DNA from: Jacaranda mimosifolia
Lineage: Eukaryota > Streptophyta > Magnoliopsida > Lamiales > Bignoniaceae
Reading direction: 5' to 3'
NCBI GenBank assembly: GCA_018894105.1
Contig: CM032123.1
Location: 9,487,001 to 9,551,000 of the forward strand
DNA length: 64,000 nt
Within the stretch, counting starts at the first letter, position 1. The number at the start of each line of letters is the position of its first letter. Of this stretch, positions 25,500 through 38,589 are shown in pieces. The position numbers and the translations under genes are program-made. The notes below the pieces were generated by a model. The model saw only the letters and a program-made list of their open reading frames with translations, was not told the origin of the DNA and searched no databases.

Positions 25500-26637
25500 C
25501 CTACTCCTTTTGTTTCCTTTTGGCTCCCACCACTTGCTTTCCTCTTGTTGCGGTTGCCGGGCCTTCCTTTCTAGGACAGTCTTTCAAGAAATGCTGGTCG
25601 CTGCCGCAACCCAGACACCTACCTTGCTTCATCCAGACACCTACTTCTTTATGTCCAGATCTCCCACAATATCCATATTATTTTTGTGTCTCTCCTTAGG
25701 TCTGATTTGTTGTCCTGCCAACCTGGGGTGTTCAGGGGGTTGTGTTCTCGATTTGCAATCGGGTTGTTTCTTTCCTACACTACTTTGACCTTTGGGGTAC
25801 GGCCTACCCTTCCGAGTTCTATCCTCAATTCTTCAAATGTCCTATAGTTCTGACTCCAACTGTAGAGCCTTGCTGATAGCCACATTGAAGTTTGGATAAT
25901 CAAAGAGAGCTAATTCTCATCTGAACTCTGGTCACAATATTTGTATGAATTGCCGGATCTGGTGACTTTAGCTTCCAGTATATAAGGGGCATACTGAGTC
26001 AATCGACTATAGGCAGCCTCGTATTGGCTAACTATTTGACTTCTCTGGATTAGATTCATAAACTCCCTTTCTCTGGCCTGCTTGGCTACCAGAGGAATAT
26101 ATTGGTCCATAAATTCTTTGGTGAAATTTGCTCAGGTTTGCTGGGTTCCTGTCGCCGTCCATCTATGATCAACCATCTTCCACCAACTAAGCCCGGGCCC
26201 TGCTAATAAGAATGCAGCAAATCAAACTTTTTGCTCATCGGGGTAGTGGAGTGTCTCAAGTATATTCTTCAGATTATCTATCTATTCCTCAGCCTTTTGT
26301 CATCTGGTTTTCCCAAAAACTTGGGAGGTTGGAAATGCAAGAATCGCTCTAATGCTCGATTGTTAGTAACTTCATTTATGGTTCTTGCCCTAGCACCTCT
26401 GGCTTGGCCATGTGGTTGGTGCCTCAATCCCTTAGGATTCCTAGGTTCGACAGGTTGACCCATAGGTGGCTGGTCAACCGGATTAGTTAGTGAAGTTTCT
26501 TCCTCTTGCTAGGGTTGCTGGTATGCATGCGCCTCCTGTCCAGGGTTTCAGGGCACATTGGGTCTTCTACTGACTGGCCTTCCCCTACGACCTCCTCTTA
26601 CTGGGACAGGAATATCGTTACTCTCATGGGACGCCAT
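25500..26637 (-). pseudogene. Chromovirus gag, broken
   Basis: Read on the - strand from an ATG at 26637 (MASHESNDIPVPVRGGRRGR). The gag block is visible as FLHFQPPKFLGKPDD (26463-26278 segment) and MNLIQRSQIVSQYEAAYSRL (26110-25910 segment), the retrotransposon gag family. A zinc knuckle CLGCGSDQHFLKDC lies at 25576-25617. Stops, including one soon after the start, and frameshifts split it into at least four pieces. It would have formed the virus-like particle. Confidence 0.85.
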
Positions 26638-27021
26638 CGTCTTCTGATTCCTTGATACTTAAGCTTGTTACCATTAATTAGTAAATAAAATTTCAATCAT
26701 AAATCAATTCTTTTGAATTTTCAAAATTTAAAATGAAGCGAGAAACAAAGGTAATTTAGCATACCATATAAGTTATATAGTAACCGATGGTAAAATTTAA
26801 TTTATAATCAAGTTAGCATTAGCAATTATAGTAGTATATATAGGTAAAAAAATTTCAAAATTGGCTAAGCTAACCTAATGCCTAGTCGTAGAAAAATGAC
26901 AAGGCTAGTGCAAGGGGTTTCCCATCGCATCGAGTAACTATAGCCCATACTACCCGACCTAAGGGTTAAAACTGTACTATTCTATATACATAGTAGTTTC
27001 GTATCTACATAAAAAAACCAT

Positions 27022-27880
27022 CTAGTCCAGGTCTTCTACGTCCATGATAACAGACTCTGCATCTTCCTCAACATCATCCATCTGTATCTCCACATCCTCA
27101 TCTGGTATCAGCATCTCCACATCCTCATCTAGTAGTAGTATCTCCATATCCTCCTCAGCCATCGGTATCTCTACATCCTCATGAGCTATTGGTATCTCTG
27201 CATCATCATCATTAGGCAACTCATCTACCAAGAACTCCAGTATTGGATCCATCGCGGGCTCTTCATCAACAGGATTCTCATCTGGGTTCGCTGTAGGTAC
27301 AACTCCTGGAATCTTTGCTGGTAGTTCCTCGATAAGTATACCAGGCCCATGTCCATGCTCGATTAAGGGCCAACTCCAGATGGTCCAGCATCAACATTGA
27401 TGCCTATACAAACACCTATAACCTGATCTATAGCTTTGCCGTAATGAGTTATCATCTCCTTGATCTCGTTCATGTTGATGTAGTTCATATGTATGATTCT
27501 CTTGGAGTCAATTTCTAACAACTGAAAAGTCTCTTCCATGTGCCTTCTTATAGCCCGGAGTCCCTCAACTTGGGCTTCAACAACACTAACTCTTCGTTCT
27601 TCCCTTTCTAGATCGTTTCTTAACTTTGCTACCATGTAGCTTCTATCCCCCATTGCAGACTTCAAGTAATTGTTTTTTGCCTGACTATCTCTTAAAATCT
27701 TTCCTCAAGGTTTTGGCATATTTCTCTTAGCTTTTCCTTTTCTGCTTCCAGAGCCCTAATTCTTTCCCTTAGGGTTTCCTTGCTCTCATCGTCCTCTATA
27801 GGTTCCTTGCTTGCCCTATGTCCATTTGCTATCCTGTTATACATAACTTCCTTCATCAATTTCAAATAAATCAAATTCAC
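27022..27880 (-). pseudogene. Extra ORF upstream of chromovirus gag: coiled coil plus acidic repeats
   Basis: Three - strand pieces lie between the primer site and gag. 27880-27692 is charged and helical (RERIRALEAEKEKLREICQN), a coiled coil. 27665-27363 continues with KLRNDLEREERRVSVVEAQV. 27252-27022 is an acidic segment made of imperfect repeats of the EDVEIPM/DEDVEM type. Whether these were one protein or a 5' extension of gag is not clear. I do not recognise a named domain. Frames are separated by stops. Confidence 0.5.
27045..27215. repeat. Minisatellite in the acidic-repeat ORF
   Basis: About five imperfect copies of a roughly 30-33 bp unit containing CATCCTCATC and GGTATCTC on the + strand. 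Unit length is a multiple of three in most copies, giving the periodic acidic peptide on the - strand. Confidence 0.6.
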
Positions 27881-27980
27881 GTCAAATCCTTAAATCACAC
27901 AGAATTTGTCAACATATGCAAAACATCCAAGGGTCGTATCCTAGGATCCTGTCCCAGTATAGCTTGGTTTCCAAACCCAA

Positions 27981-27993
27981 GTTCTGATACGAC
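27981..27993 (-). other. Primer binding site of the chromovirus
   Basis: On the - strand, just after the 5' LTR, CGTATCAGAAC resembles the common TGGTATCAGAGC initiator-tRNA-Met site with some changes. Location next to the right LTR agrees with - strand orientation. Confidence 0.7.
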
Positions 27994-27996
27994 GCC

Positions 27997-30900
27997 TGTG
28001 ATGCCCTACTCGGGATATAGCGCCATAAATTTTTTTCCACAATCTCTAATAAACCACAATGATCACAACTCACAACATGCTTTAAACTTAATGCCATAAT
28101 ATCAGAGCACTTAATTCATGCATAATAACCCATCAATAATCAGAACCAAGATATCAACATAAGCAACATAGTTCATTTATATCAACATAAGCAACATAGT
28201 TCATATACACTAAAAGTCTTACATTCGTATCAACATATTACACATTTTTAATACCAAAATATAATCAATGGTGAATTCATATATAAACATACATTCACCA
28301 AATACTAATACAAAACATCAAGTCAAAACCCTCAGTCCAGGCCTCCAATCTCATACCTATTGGAAAGGAAATAAATGGTACGAGGGTGAGTCATAAGGAC
28401 TCAATGAGATATAAGGCAAAACAACAGACGATTATTGAGCATCAACATTAATAATGGGGTTCAACAATTTGGAACTATGGAAGCATAATCATATGTCAAA
28501 ATGAAGAAAAAAGGGCAGTTTCAAACAATTAACAAATGCTAGGTCAAAATGCTGTAACCGTCAGTTAAAAAGGCTCGAGAATATCTTGACCGATGCTGTT
28601 CGGGAGGTATAGAGCGTCTCAATCGATCACAGTTCAGGAGGGAATACAGACAACTCAGTTGGCTTGGGATATCAGCCCCGCCCAGACTGAGAACTCACTC
28701 CAGTCTTATTACTCCACGAGCAAAGTACAAATAAGAGTACAAACTCAATAGAATATGCATTTCAATAAAAGAGCAAAATATGCATATCAGAATACCCTTT
28801 TGCCTCTATGATAGTACAATTGATCAACAATAACAATTTAGTGGCACGAGCATGACAGCTTGGCAATAACATTGGCACAAGCCCAATAACTTGGCAATAA
28901 CAATGGCACAAACATGATAGCTTGGCAAGGCTTTCGGCCCAACAATTCTCCTGTATCATTTTCAGTCAAAATTTTGAATGATCAATTACCAACAGGGCTG
29001 AACAACTGAACAAATATGCCAATAAGGCAATCTATGATACACTGATCAATGAAGGAAACCAATACGATATTTGATAAAAATAATACAAATTCAACAGGAA
29101 CGATACAATGAAACTATGAAAGTTCATGGCACAATAACGGTGTGATCAGAATAGTCTTAAAACCACAAGCCACTTAGGCGTACAATTCAGTTTCAGATAG
29201 AATTTAAAAATTTAGAGAACTTCATAGAGCTCGATTGAAAATAGTCATTTTCAAGAAAAATATATAAAATACCAATCAGTTTCAAATCAAGAGAACCTCA
29301 CAGGGTTCGATAATCAAAATGGTAATCAAGATAAATATCAAATCACCAGAACCGAATGGGTTCAATGATAGATGTGGAATAAGCTTATACAAAGCAAGAA
29401 CCAATTGGCAGATCCCTCATAGGGGTAACAATAATTAACAGAGTTTGGTAATCAAGTCAATACCAACCCTCACAGGGGCTATCAAGAAAATTAATAGGTA
29501 CAAGAGGTGCCAGATTGGCGGACCCTCATAGGGGTAACAATAACTAACAGAGTAAGATAATCAAGTCAATACCAACCCTCACAGGTGTTTATCAAGAAAA
29601 TCGATAGGTACAAGAGGTACTAGATTGGCGAATCCTCACCTTATCAACCTCGACAATGAAGTCAATATCTACTAATCCTCGGGGCAAACTCCTATGTCAC
29701 ATATTCAAAAGAGTAATTTTCTAGCAAAACCCTTGTTCAACCCTAATGATGTCTAACATTCATAATCATTCTAATAACAATCCCACTTCCGGTAGTTATC
29801 CACCTAATATTGTGGTTAGGGTTTATGCTTTGGTATTATAGCCATAAACATGCTATTCGCACCGGATATATAAAATATTTACAGAGTTCATCCTATGCCG
29901 GTAAAATAATACAATTGAATTCCTAATTTACATATTTAACCTTATAACATTACATGATATCGATTATAGCAACCTAATTATCAATAAAAATCCAAAATTT
30001 GTCACTTAAGTCATGGTTACATAAAATTAGGGTTTTCTTCACTTAATAGGCTTATCTAACCATGGATCACATGAAATAATACAATTTCAGGCCTTTTCAA
30101 GCTCAAGTACGTGTATGCATGTTTGATTTCCCATGCATGGCTATATTTTTCAGTCGATTTGTTTATTCTTTCCAATTATACAAGGTTAGATATGATTTGA
30201 ACGTGTATATATAAACATGCAATACAAAATTGTTTTCTTCTGGCTAATTACCAAATATCTCACTATCAAAGCAGAATTTCGACAATCAGACTTTATGCAT
30301 GCGCTCTTTGCAACGAGGCAAGAACATTGCCTCTGCTCTGTCGGCCGCCGACCGTCGGCTGCTGCGGTCTACCCCTGCTAGAAAACTCCACCGCCACTAC
30401 CAGGAGCTCCGTCTTGGTGAGATGCAGCGAACCCCCTAAATAATTTCTTCAAACGCCTTCGAATCGAGGTTCAATTGTAGTCTGAAAGCCTCAGTGCCAC
30501 CAAGCTCTGCCGTGTCGGTCTTTGCTCAATTCCGTCGCTTAAACTTGAAACCAAAAACACCTCGCACTTCCCAAGCTGTGTTCTATTGTCATCATACCCT
30601 AGAACCAATGTTCGTCGTCGAAAAACGCAAACCCACCAACCTCCGCCATCGACCAAGTTTCAGTTGCTGTTTTCGGTGGCTCCGCTGCTCAATTCGCCGT
30701 GCATGTGGGGTTTTTGTGTTCCTAAAGTTGAGAAGAAGAAGATGGTCGGTTCATTTTTGTGTTTTGGGGTTTGCTAGAGAATATCGCCAGAGAAGGGGAC
30801 AAGAAGGTGTTTCGGTGGGAAGAAAAGAAATGTGGGGGAGAAATTAAAAATAGGTTATTTATAGATTTAACCTTTTCTGAATTACGAGTTGACCCCCATC

Positions 30901-31136
30901 AGTTTTGTTAGGTTCAATTTAGCCTCCAAATTGTGATAGCCCTCACATTGGGTCCACTAACTATTAAAAATTACACATTGGCCCTCCTTATTTTTAAATA
31001 ATGATGTAATTAAGTCTTTTTATATTTGCATTTTAACCCACAAAACTTTTGAAAAAATCAAATAAATAAATTAAAATTCTCATAAATTAATACTTAAATA
31101 AAATATGAAAATCAATGCATTTCTAGGGATGTTACG
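27997..31136 (-). repeat. 5' LTR of the chromovirus (right in the window)
   Basis: Partner of 18889-22027. Differs by scattered substitutions, by a tandem duplication of about 26 bp near 28150-28203 (ATATCAACATAAGCAACATA twice), and by small deletions near its start. Shared 110-bp tandem units at about 29410-29640. TATAAATA on the - strand at 30856-30863. Its last base on the + strand is G instead of the expected A. Confidence 0.93.
30856..30863 (-). promoter_or_regulatory. LTR TATA box, right (5') LTR copy
   Basis: TATAAATA on the element strand, same place as in the partner LTR. As this is the 5' LTR, it would be the promoter that drove the element. Confidence 0.5.
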
Positions 31137-32109
31137 CATTAATATTTAATTGAGAAATAAAATTGAAGATTTTTTCAAAGTGATAAGAAATATATTGGCA
31201 AGATTTGAGGATTACAAATAGAAAATTGTTGTCTTGCAAGTAGCATGTTTCTCTACTCCTTTTGAATGTGCAAACCAATGGCTACATGAGCTAATTCCAT
31301 TAGATATTTCTAAGAAAAATGGGTTTTTCAAACCAATTTTTTAAATTTGGGGCTTTTCAAAATTCTCTACAATGAGAGATCATTTTTGCAAACCTCCATA
31401 TTTTATAGGACTGAAACAACAACTTTGTCAATAATCTTTCCTCCAAAAGGTACAAATTAGCGGCCACGCACGATGCAGTGACTAGCTCCATTAATTTTAT
31501 AACAAAAAAAGAATTTTGGGATCAATTTTACCATTTTTTTTTTAAATTTTGGGATTTTTTGAAATTTTTGTAAAGCAAAGGATTATTCTTGCAGAGCTCC
31601 CTATTTTATGGGACTAATTACAATTTTGCCACACATAATATTATGCTCTTTCCATCCAAACTTGTGTCCAAGTTGATATAAGGAGCAATGTCATTCCAAG
31701 TTGATATAAGGAGCAATGTCACTGCCAACCATGCCTTAGTAATATTTCTAACTTTGAAAGTGCTTTTAGACTGGAGTGGGAAGGATAGTTCAGATTGACA
31801 ACAACATGAGAATGGCAGAGGTAACATTTATTGAGTTAGTTTTGAGTTAGACTGAATGCAGTAGACCTTAGGTTCTATATTGTCCCACAAAGTTAATTCT
31901 TCAAAACTATATAATTTAAAACATATAAAAATGGCATCCAGCGTAATGAGAGGGGGGTTAGGATGGATGATTTTCTGATATTACGAAAATATTGATTCCC
32001 ACAAAGATGTATTTCTTTTTCACACATAATATGATATTACACTTTTTGCACCGTCTCTTTCTCAGACTAGTGCCCACGAACAAATAAGAATTTTCTTACT
32101 ATTGTTTAA
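31137..32109. other. AT-rich DNA with dispersed repeat copy B and a short tandem duplication
   Basis: 31320-31620 holds two units of the repeat family found inverted at 18007-18350. At about 31669-31720 a 25-bp piece (AAGTTGATATAAGGAGCAAT core) is duplicated in tandem. No gene recognised. Confidence 0.6.
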
Positions 32110-32757
32110 GGGTTTGTTTAATTTGATGGATGAAGCATGATGAAAGCCCACATCCTGCCTTATCTAATGTTTATTTTTTATGATTTGGGCCCTATAAAAA
32201 ACTACTAACCCGCAACTGTGTGGGCTATTTGTTGGATGAGGCATCTCACTCTTGAGGTGTGATAGTTTTATCACACCTTTGGCACCACAACTTCAAATAA
32301 TTTCTAGTTGTGGTGCCAATCAAATAATTTAAAAATAATTAAAAATATTAAATATTAAAAATATATTTATATTAAAATAATTAAAAGAAAAATCAATATA
32401 TATATAAATATATATAATTTGTGTTAAGATGTTGCATTGGAATGCAAAAAATATAATTTCTTTATGCTAAATAGAAAAAAAAAGAAATAATTGGATATTG
32501 TATTGAATGGAGAAAAATTAATTTCTTTATGCTAATAGAAAAATATGTTAACTAGGGGTACTTTAATCTTTTATAATTTATCCAAATATTAGAATTCATG
32601 TTTATATAAACATTCTCAATACAATAATCCAATTTTATCATTCATATCAAACTACAAAGAAAACATAATATAGAAAATATAAAATTATTTTAATTCTACT
32701 CTCCATCCCTCATTTTATCCTAACGCCCTACATCTCATATTACAAAGTAAACGGTCC
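32110..32757. mobile_element. PIF/Harbinger-like non-autonomous element (MITE)
   Basis: Left end GGGTTTGTTTAATTTGAT and, on the complement, right end GGACCGTTTACTTTGTAAT form imperfect terminal inverted repeats. Both sides carry TAA (32107-32109 and 32758-32760), the 3-bp duplication typical of PIF/Harbinger. The interior is AT-rich and non-coding. Similar terminal sequence GGGGCCATTTACTTGGTGAT occurs at 33715, also preceded by TAA. Confidence 0.55.
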
Positions 32758-32760
32758 TAA

Positions 32761-35280
32761 TAGTATTAAAAGAGATGTTCCCACATCAACCCTATTTAGA
32801 AAAATTTAGCACACACCTATTAAGGTCACAGTTAGCCTATTCATGCTCTCTCTCTCTCTCCTTTGAAATATAAAACAACATGAGAAAAAATCTCACGCAG
32901 TATTTTATTACATTAATTAACAACTCTAGGATTTCTTGTGGGCACGGGCGACCTAGGCGAGCTTGCCGGTGCACCACTGCCATCCCAACTTTAGTAGCAG
33001 GTCGACTTGAGAGGGGACAAATCGATAGCTGTTCTTGTTAAGATAACAATTGCGGTCAATTAAACCAATCAATGATAGAAATTAATTATGAAGTATGCAT
33101 AAAACAAATCTGTACTTACTATGTGATTAGCTAAGCATTGCTAGAATTTGTCTGGCATATGCTATTTTCCTGATCTAAGGCTCGGAAAAAAGAAGCGTAC
33201 AATTAAGCTATTGCCCTTTGACTAGTACATTGCTCGGCTAGAAATAAGAGAAAGGCCCTGTGTGCTGGGTATGGACCCACCGTTTTCCTCAGTTTAGTAC
33301 AAGACTTGGGCCTTAAAGCATGAGTCCTTGGGCCTTTGAGCATGGGCTGGCATGTTGAATATCCTCGGGCATTTTAATGACCTCGTCTTTTTTATATCTC
33401 TTTTCTTAATGATTAGTTTTCAAAATAAACTAATTATATGTCAAATAAATCACTGTACGAGAGGTTTAAAATTATGGGTGAAAATACTAAATACTTTAAG
33501 TTTATTTAGGTTTAACCTTTTGTAATACCCAAGTTCAACACTACTCAAATTTGATTAGGCTCGATTCAAATATAAGTGGGCGAAATATTTGGGCCGCGGG
33601 CTCAATGGGGAGCCATGAACATGGGATTTCTCGGTTGGTGGATTATTTGTGATGTTATGTGGTACATTTATATATTTCCAAGAAATATTCAATTATATCC
33701 AAATAATGTTGTAAGGGGCCATTTACTTGGTGATATGAAACATAAAGTGATGAGATGAAATGATGGAAAACAAAATTAGAATAATTTTGTATTTTAAAAA
33801 ATATATTTATTTTGTGGGATATGATGAATGATAAAACTGGATATTTTAATTAATTGTTTACTTAAATAGATGATAAAATTGGGCAATATAATGAAACAAC
33901 TAAAATATCCTTAACAAATAAAAGAGAAAGAGAAATACATATTTGAGTTTTTTTTTTTTTTTTTTAATATTGTTTGAAAATGGCTCTAGTTCACTGCATA
34001 TATGTAAAATATGTTTGTTGAAACTTCAATGCCGCTTTGGGACTACGACATATATTTATTTTTAACCATAACACTATGTTGTAGGATGAGTGAATCACAC
34101 GAAACACACAAAATGTTATATCCTATATTTTAGTAATTCTTTTATGAATTTATAACTAAGAAAGTAAATATGAATTTAGGTGAGACATATATCCCACCTA
34201 AACTCATGAAGTAATCATGCCCTAAATTGTGCACAATTTGTTCGAGGCACTGTTATAATTATATGTTGCCTATTACTCTTCCATTTGCCTGGTCTGTCTA
34301 TTTGATTAGAAATTGCCCTTTCAAGTAGTAAAAATGGTATCTGCAATTGTAGCCACTTTGAATTATTCTCAATAAAAAATGGTGAATAGTATATGCAACT
34401 TTGTAACTTAATGGAGTTATTTTACTTACTTTTCTTCCCAATGCAAAAATTTTCTTGGTAAAAAGTAAAAGAAAAAAGAAACCCACCATCCAGGTTCACA
34501 ATTAAAAATACTATTGAAATTTGTAATTTATTATTTAAGTATTGGTAAATATTAAAATTTTAAATTCTACAAATATGATGTACTGTTCTCAAGTCTCATT
34601 AAACGTGTGGGTATTTATCTCATTTTATATTGATGTGATAGTTATTAACTTATTCTCTACTTATTATCAAATAAGGTAGTGATATAATATTCGGTTTTAT
34701 TAAAAGATTAGCAATTTCCTAAAGAAAGAAAAAAAAAAATGTCTTTATTAATATCCCCGGAATGTCATAGCCATTAGCCAGCTCGTTTGTCAATTCTTGC
34801 CGCAGAACCATTCCATTGAATTATTGATCAATAATCATCAACATTGGGTTCTTTACTTTTATGTATGGACTCTCCACCATCCCAAAAGAAATGCTAGTCT
34901 TTATGAATCTCATTCTTTGTGGGACCCCCAAACACCCCCCACTCGACAAAGTAAGTGTACATTTGTGTGTGGGTATAAATTCTTAAAACACACGTGTGTG
35001 AGTTATTCTACGTTTGATGCCTTGTTTTTTCTCTTTTTTCTTTTTTTATTCTAATTTTTGGTTAATCATATGATACCCCATTTAGACTTCAGGTTGATCC
35101 ATATTCCATATATGAAATCAAGTTTCTTATTGCTTTGGCTTAATGTCGTATATGGTGGAATATTATTTGTAGTAATTAGTTGCTTATGACTTAAAATAGT
35201 CAACTCAAAGAATCTAATATCTTACTCGTTACACTTTGAGTTATCAAAGAATATATGGTGTTTTAAGCAGTTGGATATAG
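32761..35280. other. AT-rich intergenic DNA with a truncated MITE end
   Basis: CT microsatellite near 32850-32862 and a T run at 33951-33965. At 33715 a sequence like the end of the neighbouring MITE begins, but I find no matching right end. No gene recognised. Confidence 0.5.
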
Positions 35281-36057
35281 AGGGTGTTCGGCTGAATTTA
35301 TTTAAAAAAAATTATAAGTTTCTATATTTTATAAGATGTTTTTGGAGCTTATAAAATATTATATCTTTTTTTAAAAATAAGTTTTTAAAGTGTTTAGATA
35401 AAATAAGATTTAGAGTTCAAAATATGTTAGTAATAGCAATTTTGTAATTAGTATGATTAAAATTAGAGGGTGTTAGGGTGAGCTTATAAGCTCCTTAAAA
35501 CATCTTATAACATGTTTAAGAACTTATAAGATAATAAAAAGTATTTGATAATTTTTTCTAAAAAGGAGCTTATAAGATCATAAAATAAAATGTTAGTATC
35601 TTATAAGCTCTTTTAAAAAACATAAGGATACGCTAACTTATTTCTAAGATATTAACAAGCTCATTTATTTTTCACCATTTTAATTATAATATTGTCATTA
35701 CTAACATCTTATAAGCTCTAAAATCTTATTTTATTTAAACACTTCAACAACTTATTTTAAAAATAAGATTTAACATTTTGTAAGCTCCAAAAATATCTTA
35801 TAATATGTAAGAACTTATAAAACCTTTTAAATAAGTTTAGCCAAATATCCATTTAAGAGAGCTTGTTAAGATATTAAAAATAAGTGAGAAACTTTTTATT
35901 TTTTTAAAAAGAGCTAATAAGCTCCTAACATCTTATTTTAGGAGCTTATATAAGCTCTTTTTATAAAAATCTACTAAATACATTTTGACATATTATAAAT
36001 TCTTAAATATCTTATAAAATATTTTGAGAAGCTTATAAGTTCACCCAAACTCCCTCA
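35281..36057. repeat. Interleaved fold-back elements (MITE cluster)
   Basis: Four arms in the order A-left (35281-35465), B-left (35466-35670), A-right (35672-35850), B-right (35851-36057). A-left opens GGGTGTTCGGCTGAATTTATTT and the complement of A-right's end opens GGATATTTGGCTAAACTTATTT. B-left opens GGGTGTTAGGGTGAGCTTATAA and the complement of B-right's end opens GAGGGAGTTTGGGTGAACTTATAA. All arms are rich in TTATAAGCTCC/CATCTTATAA motifs, so A and B are related. Confidence 0.6.
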
Positions 36058-38589
36058 TAGTGCATAATGTTTTTTCGTACCTCCTTATTCTGGTATACTC
36101 TCTTGTCCTAAAGAATTAAAAATATTTAGTTAAATTAACTTGATAGATTTTTAGATAGAAATAAATCTAAGAGATTAAAACTAGCAGCTTACCTTTTCAA
36201 GTGATTATAGTTTCAAATTTTATAAGTACTTAAATTATTTTTATATTTTTGTCTCCTTTTAAATTCTTACATTGTCCCAAATGTGAGTTAAAAAAATAAG
36301 ATAAATTAGACTCAAGGGTGAATCTTTAAAACTATAAAGAGCACAATGACTTTTATACATATTTAGGTTGAATTTTAAAATCATAAAGAGTACAACTCTT
36401 ATATAATTAGAAAGAATGAAATACTTAAACTTATTATTTATTAAAATATTAATTGTGTATAGAAAATTAGACTTTTGTTCATGCTACTTGCATAAAGATT
36501 TAAATTGAACATAAAATTTTCCTTTCTAGAAAAATTCCAAACACTAGGGCTATTAATTATGTAAAAATTTGTGATTAAAACAAAACTTTTTTTGTTTTAA
36601 ATTTTGTAACAGTTTCTTATTATTTGTGTACAGTAACTTGACGCAATATAATTCTTATGTACTTTTTTGTTTTTTTTTATAGCTTAATTCTTATGTACTT
36701 TACAAGATAGGTAGAGCAAGGTAGTCTTATTTGCATATGTTGAATTAGTTTTATTCACACTATTCTCCATCCACCATGCTCCTGTGCATTCTAAGGGCCT
36801 GTTCTTTATCATTTTTTCAAAATACTTTTTATGTAACTCCTAAAACAATCTCAAATTGTATACACATTCTCCAATCTTTCTTCCAAAATACAAAAATTTT
36901 ATACCCAAAAAATTTCTCCCAAAACAATCTCAAAATACCCTACACCCTAAAACCATACCTACTCCCTCATTTTCTCACTTTACCTTTCACATTACTCATT
37001 CATTTATCACTCTCTTACTTCACTCATCTATACACACACACACACACACACATATACATACATATACACACATATGAAAATATTAAAATTTTACTAGTTA
37101 TAAAATTCTAGAACTTATGTTTACAAATTTAATTAAAGTAATTGTCAAATTTAATTAAATATTATTTATATTATTACTAAATAATTTATTTACTAGATAA
37201 CGTATTAAATTAATTAAATTAAATAATGTATTTGGTTATATTTAATATTTAATATATTAATTAAATATTACATATATTCATTTAATAAATAATTTAAGAT
37301 GTTTTAATTTGATATAATAAATAAATTAATCTGCTTCAAAAAAATAATCTTCGTTAAATATTAATCTTCACATTTATTCAAAATTATAATTAAAAATCTA
37401 ATTATAGTGTTATATTTATTTAATTATCTATTAAGTTTAATAAATTAATATTAATATAATCAAAGTAATTATTGAGAAAATTAGTTAAATTTAAGTATTT
37501 TTTTATTATTTACTAAGTAATTTATCTACTAAATAATGTATTAATTAAATAATGAGTTAAAGTAATTAAGTAACGTATGAAATTAATTAAATTATTTAAA
37601 TAACTTGTTATTTATATATTAATTATGTTTCATATTTCATGTATAATTAAATATTATATTTATTTATTGAATAAATAATTTAATGTGATTTAATTTCATA
37701 TAATATAAAATTATTTATTTTTTTAATTTGGTGAACTGTTATGAGTATTATATATATAAATTATTTTATTTAAATCAATAACTAAGTTTTATTTGTACAT
37801 AAATCATAAATAATAAATAGTTAAATAATTATATTTTAATTAATAAATAGTAATTAATTTATAATTAATGTAAAGTAATTAAGGTTTTTATATAAGCCGA
37901 TATTTACAATTATGATATAATTATCATATAAGCTAATTTTTTATAATTAAGATATAATTATGATTTCATCAGTTAATATTTATTAATAAATATTTTCTTC
38001 CAGATAATACATAATTTGCTAATGTTAAATTTATAAAAATATAAATTTCAAAATAAATCACCAATTAAATTAATTATACATCATTTTATCAATCATTACA
38101 CACATATACATATATATACATACACACATATTATCAAACTATAAATATACATACGTACATTAAATTAAAAAATCACTTTCATTTTACAAATCCAACAAAA
38201 AAACAATTTGACATCTTTGTCTCCTCCCAAAATAGAAAGAAGCAAACAACTCATTCTCAAATTATTTTTCCTGTTTTCCCAAAACAAAAAGAAATGCTGG
38301 ACACTTTCTTCAATCTTTCTCCCAAAAACCCATTTTTCCAAAATATTTTCTAGGAAACACCCAAAACACAAGAGAATGTAACCTAAATTTTTAACAATTT
38401 CACAGAGTTTTCACTTTCATTAATACTAACTAAAGATTTCAGTGTAAATTTATCAACTATTTGATAAGTCGAATATTTTGCATGTATTTAGCACTTATTT
38501 TAATGAACTAATAAACACTAAAAAAATTATATTATCAAAAAAATAATAAGTGACAATGTAAAAATTATTACTAATAATATGTATTAAGC
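36058..38589. other. Very AT-rich intergenic DNA
   Basis: Includes a CA/TA microsatellite near 37031-37075 and TA/CA pieces at 38097-38130. A GGGCCTGTTCTTT start at 36796 and a related AATCTTTCTCCCAAAA patch near 38300-38340 hint at a diverged DNA transposon but no reliable ends pair up. No gene recognised. Confidence 0.5.

Larger units (their letters stand above)
18889..31136 (-). mobile_element. Complete, inactive Ty3/gypsy chromovirus-type retrotransposon (Tekay/Del-like)
   Basis: Two long terminal repeats of 3139 and 3140 bp (18889-22027 and 27997-31136) enclose gag-pol on the - strand. LTRs begin TGTGA on the + strand; the left one ends TTACA and the right one TTACG. A 5-bp target duplication, TATTA on the left and CATTA on the right, matches except for one transition. 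A tRNA-Met-like primer site and a polypurine tract sit next to the correct LTRs. Pol ends in a chromodomain-like segment, which places it among chromoviruses. Several frameshifts, stops and lost catalytic residues show it is dead. Confidence 0.92.

Noticed and set aside
30494..30847. 117-codon + strand ORF in the chromovirus LTR, with a shorter counterpart at 21512-21706
   Set aside because: Antisense to the element, not conserved in length or end, no recognisable domain; its similarity to the other copy is only LTR identity.
36796..38380. Possible 1.6-kb DNA transposon starting GGGCCTGTTCTTT
   Set aside because: The right end does not give a convincing inverted repeat or target duplication, although related CTTTCTCCCAAAA patches occur near both ends.
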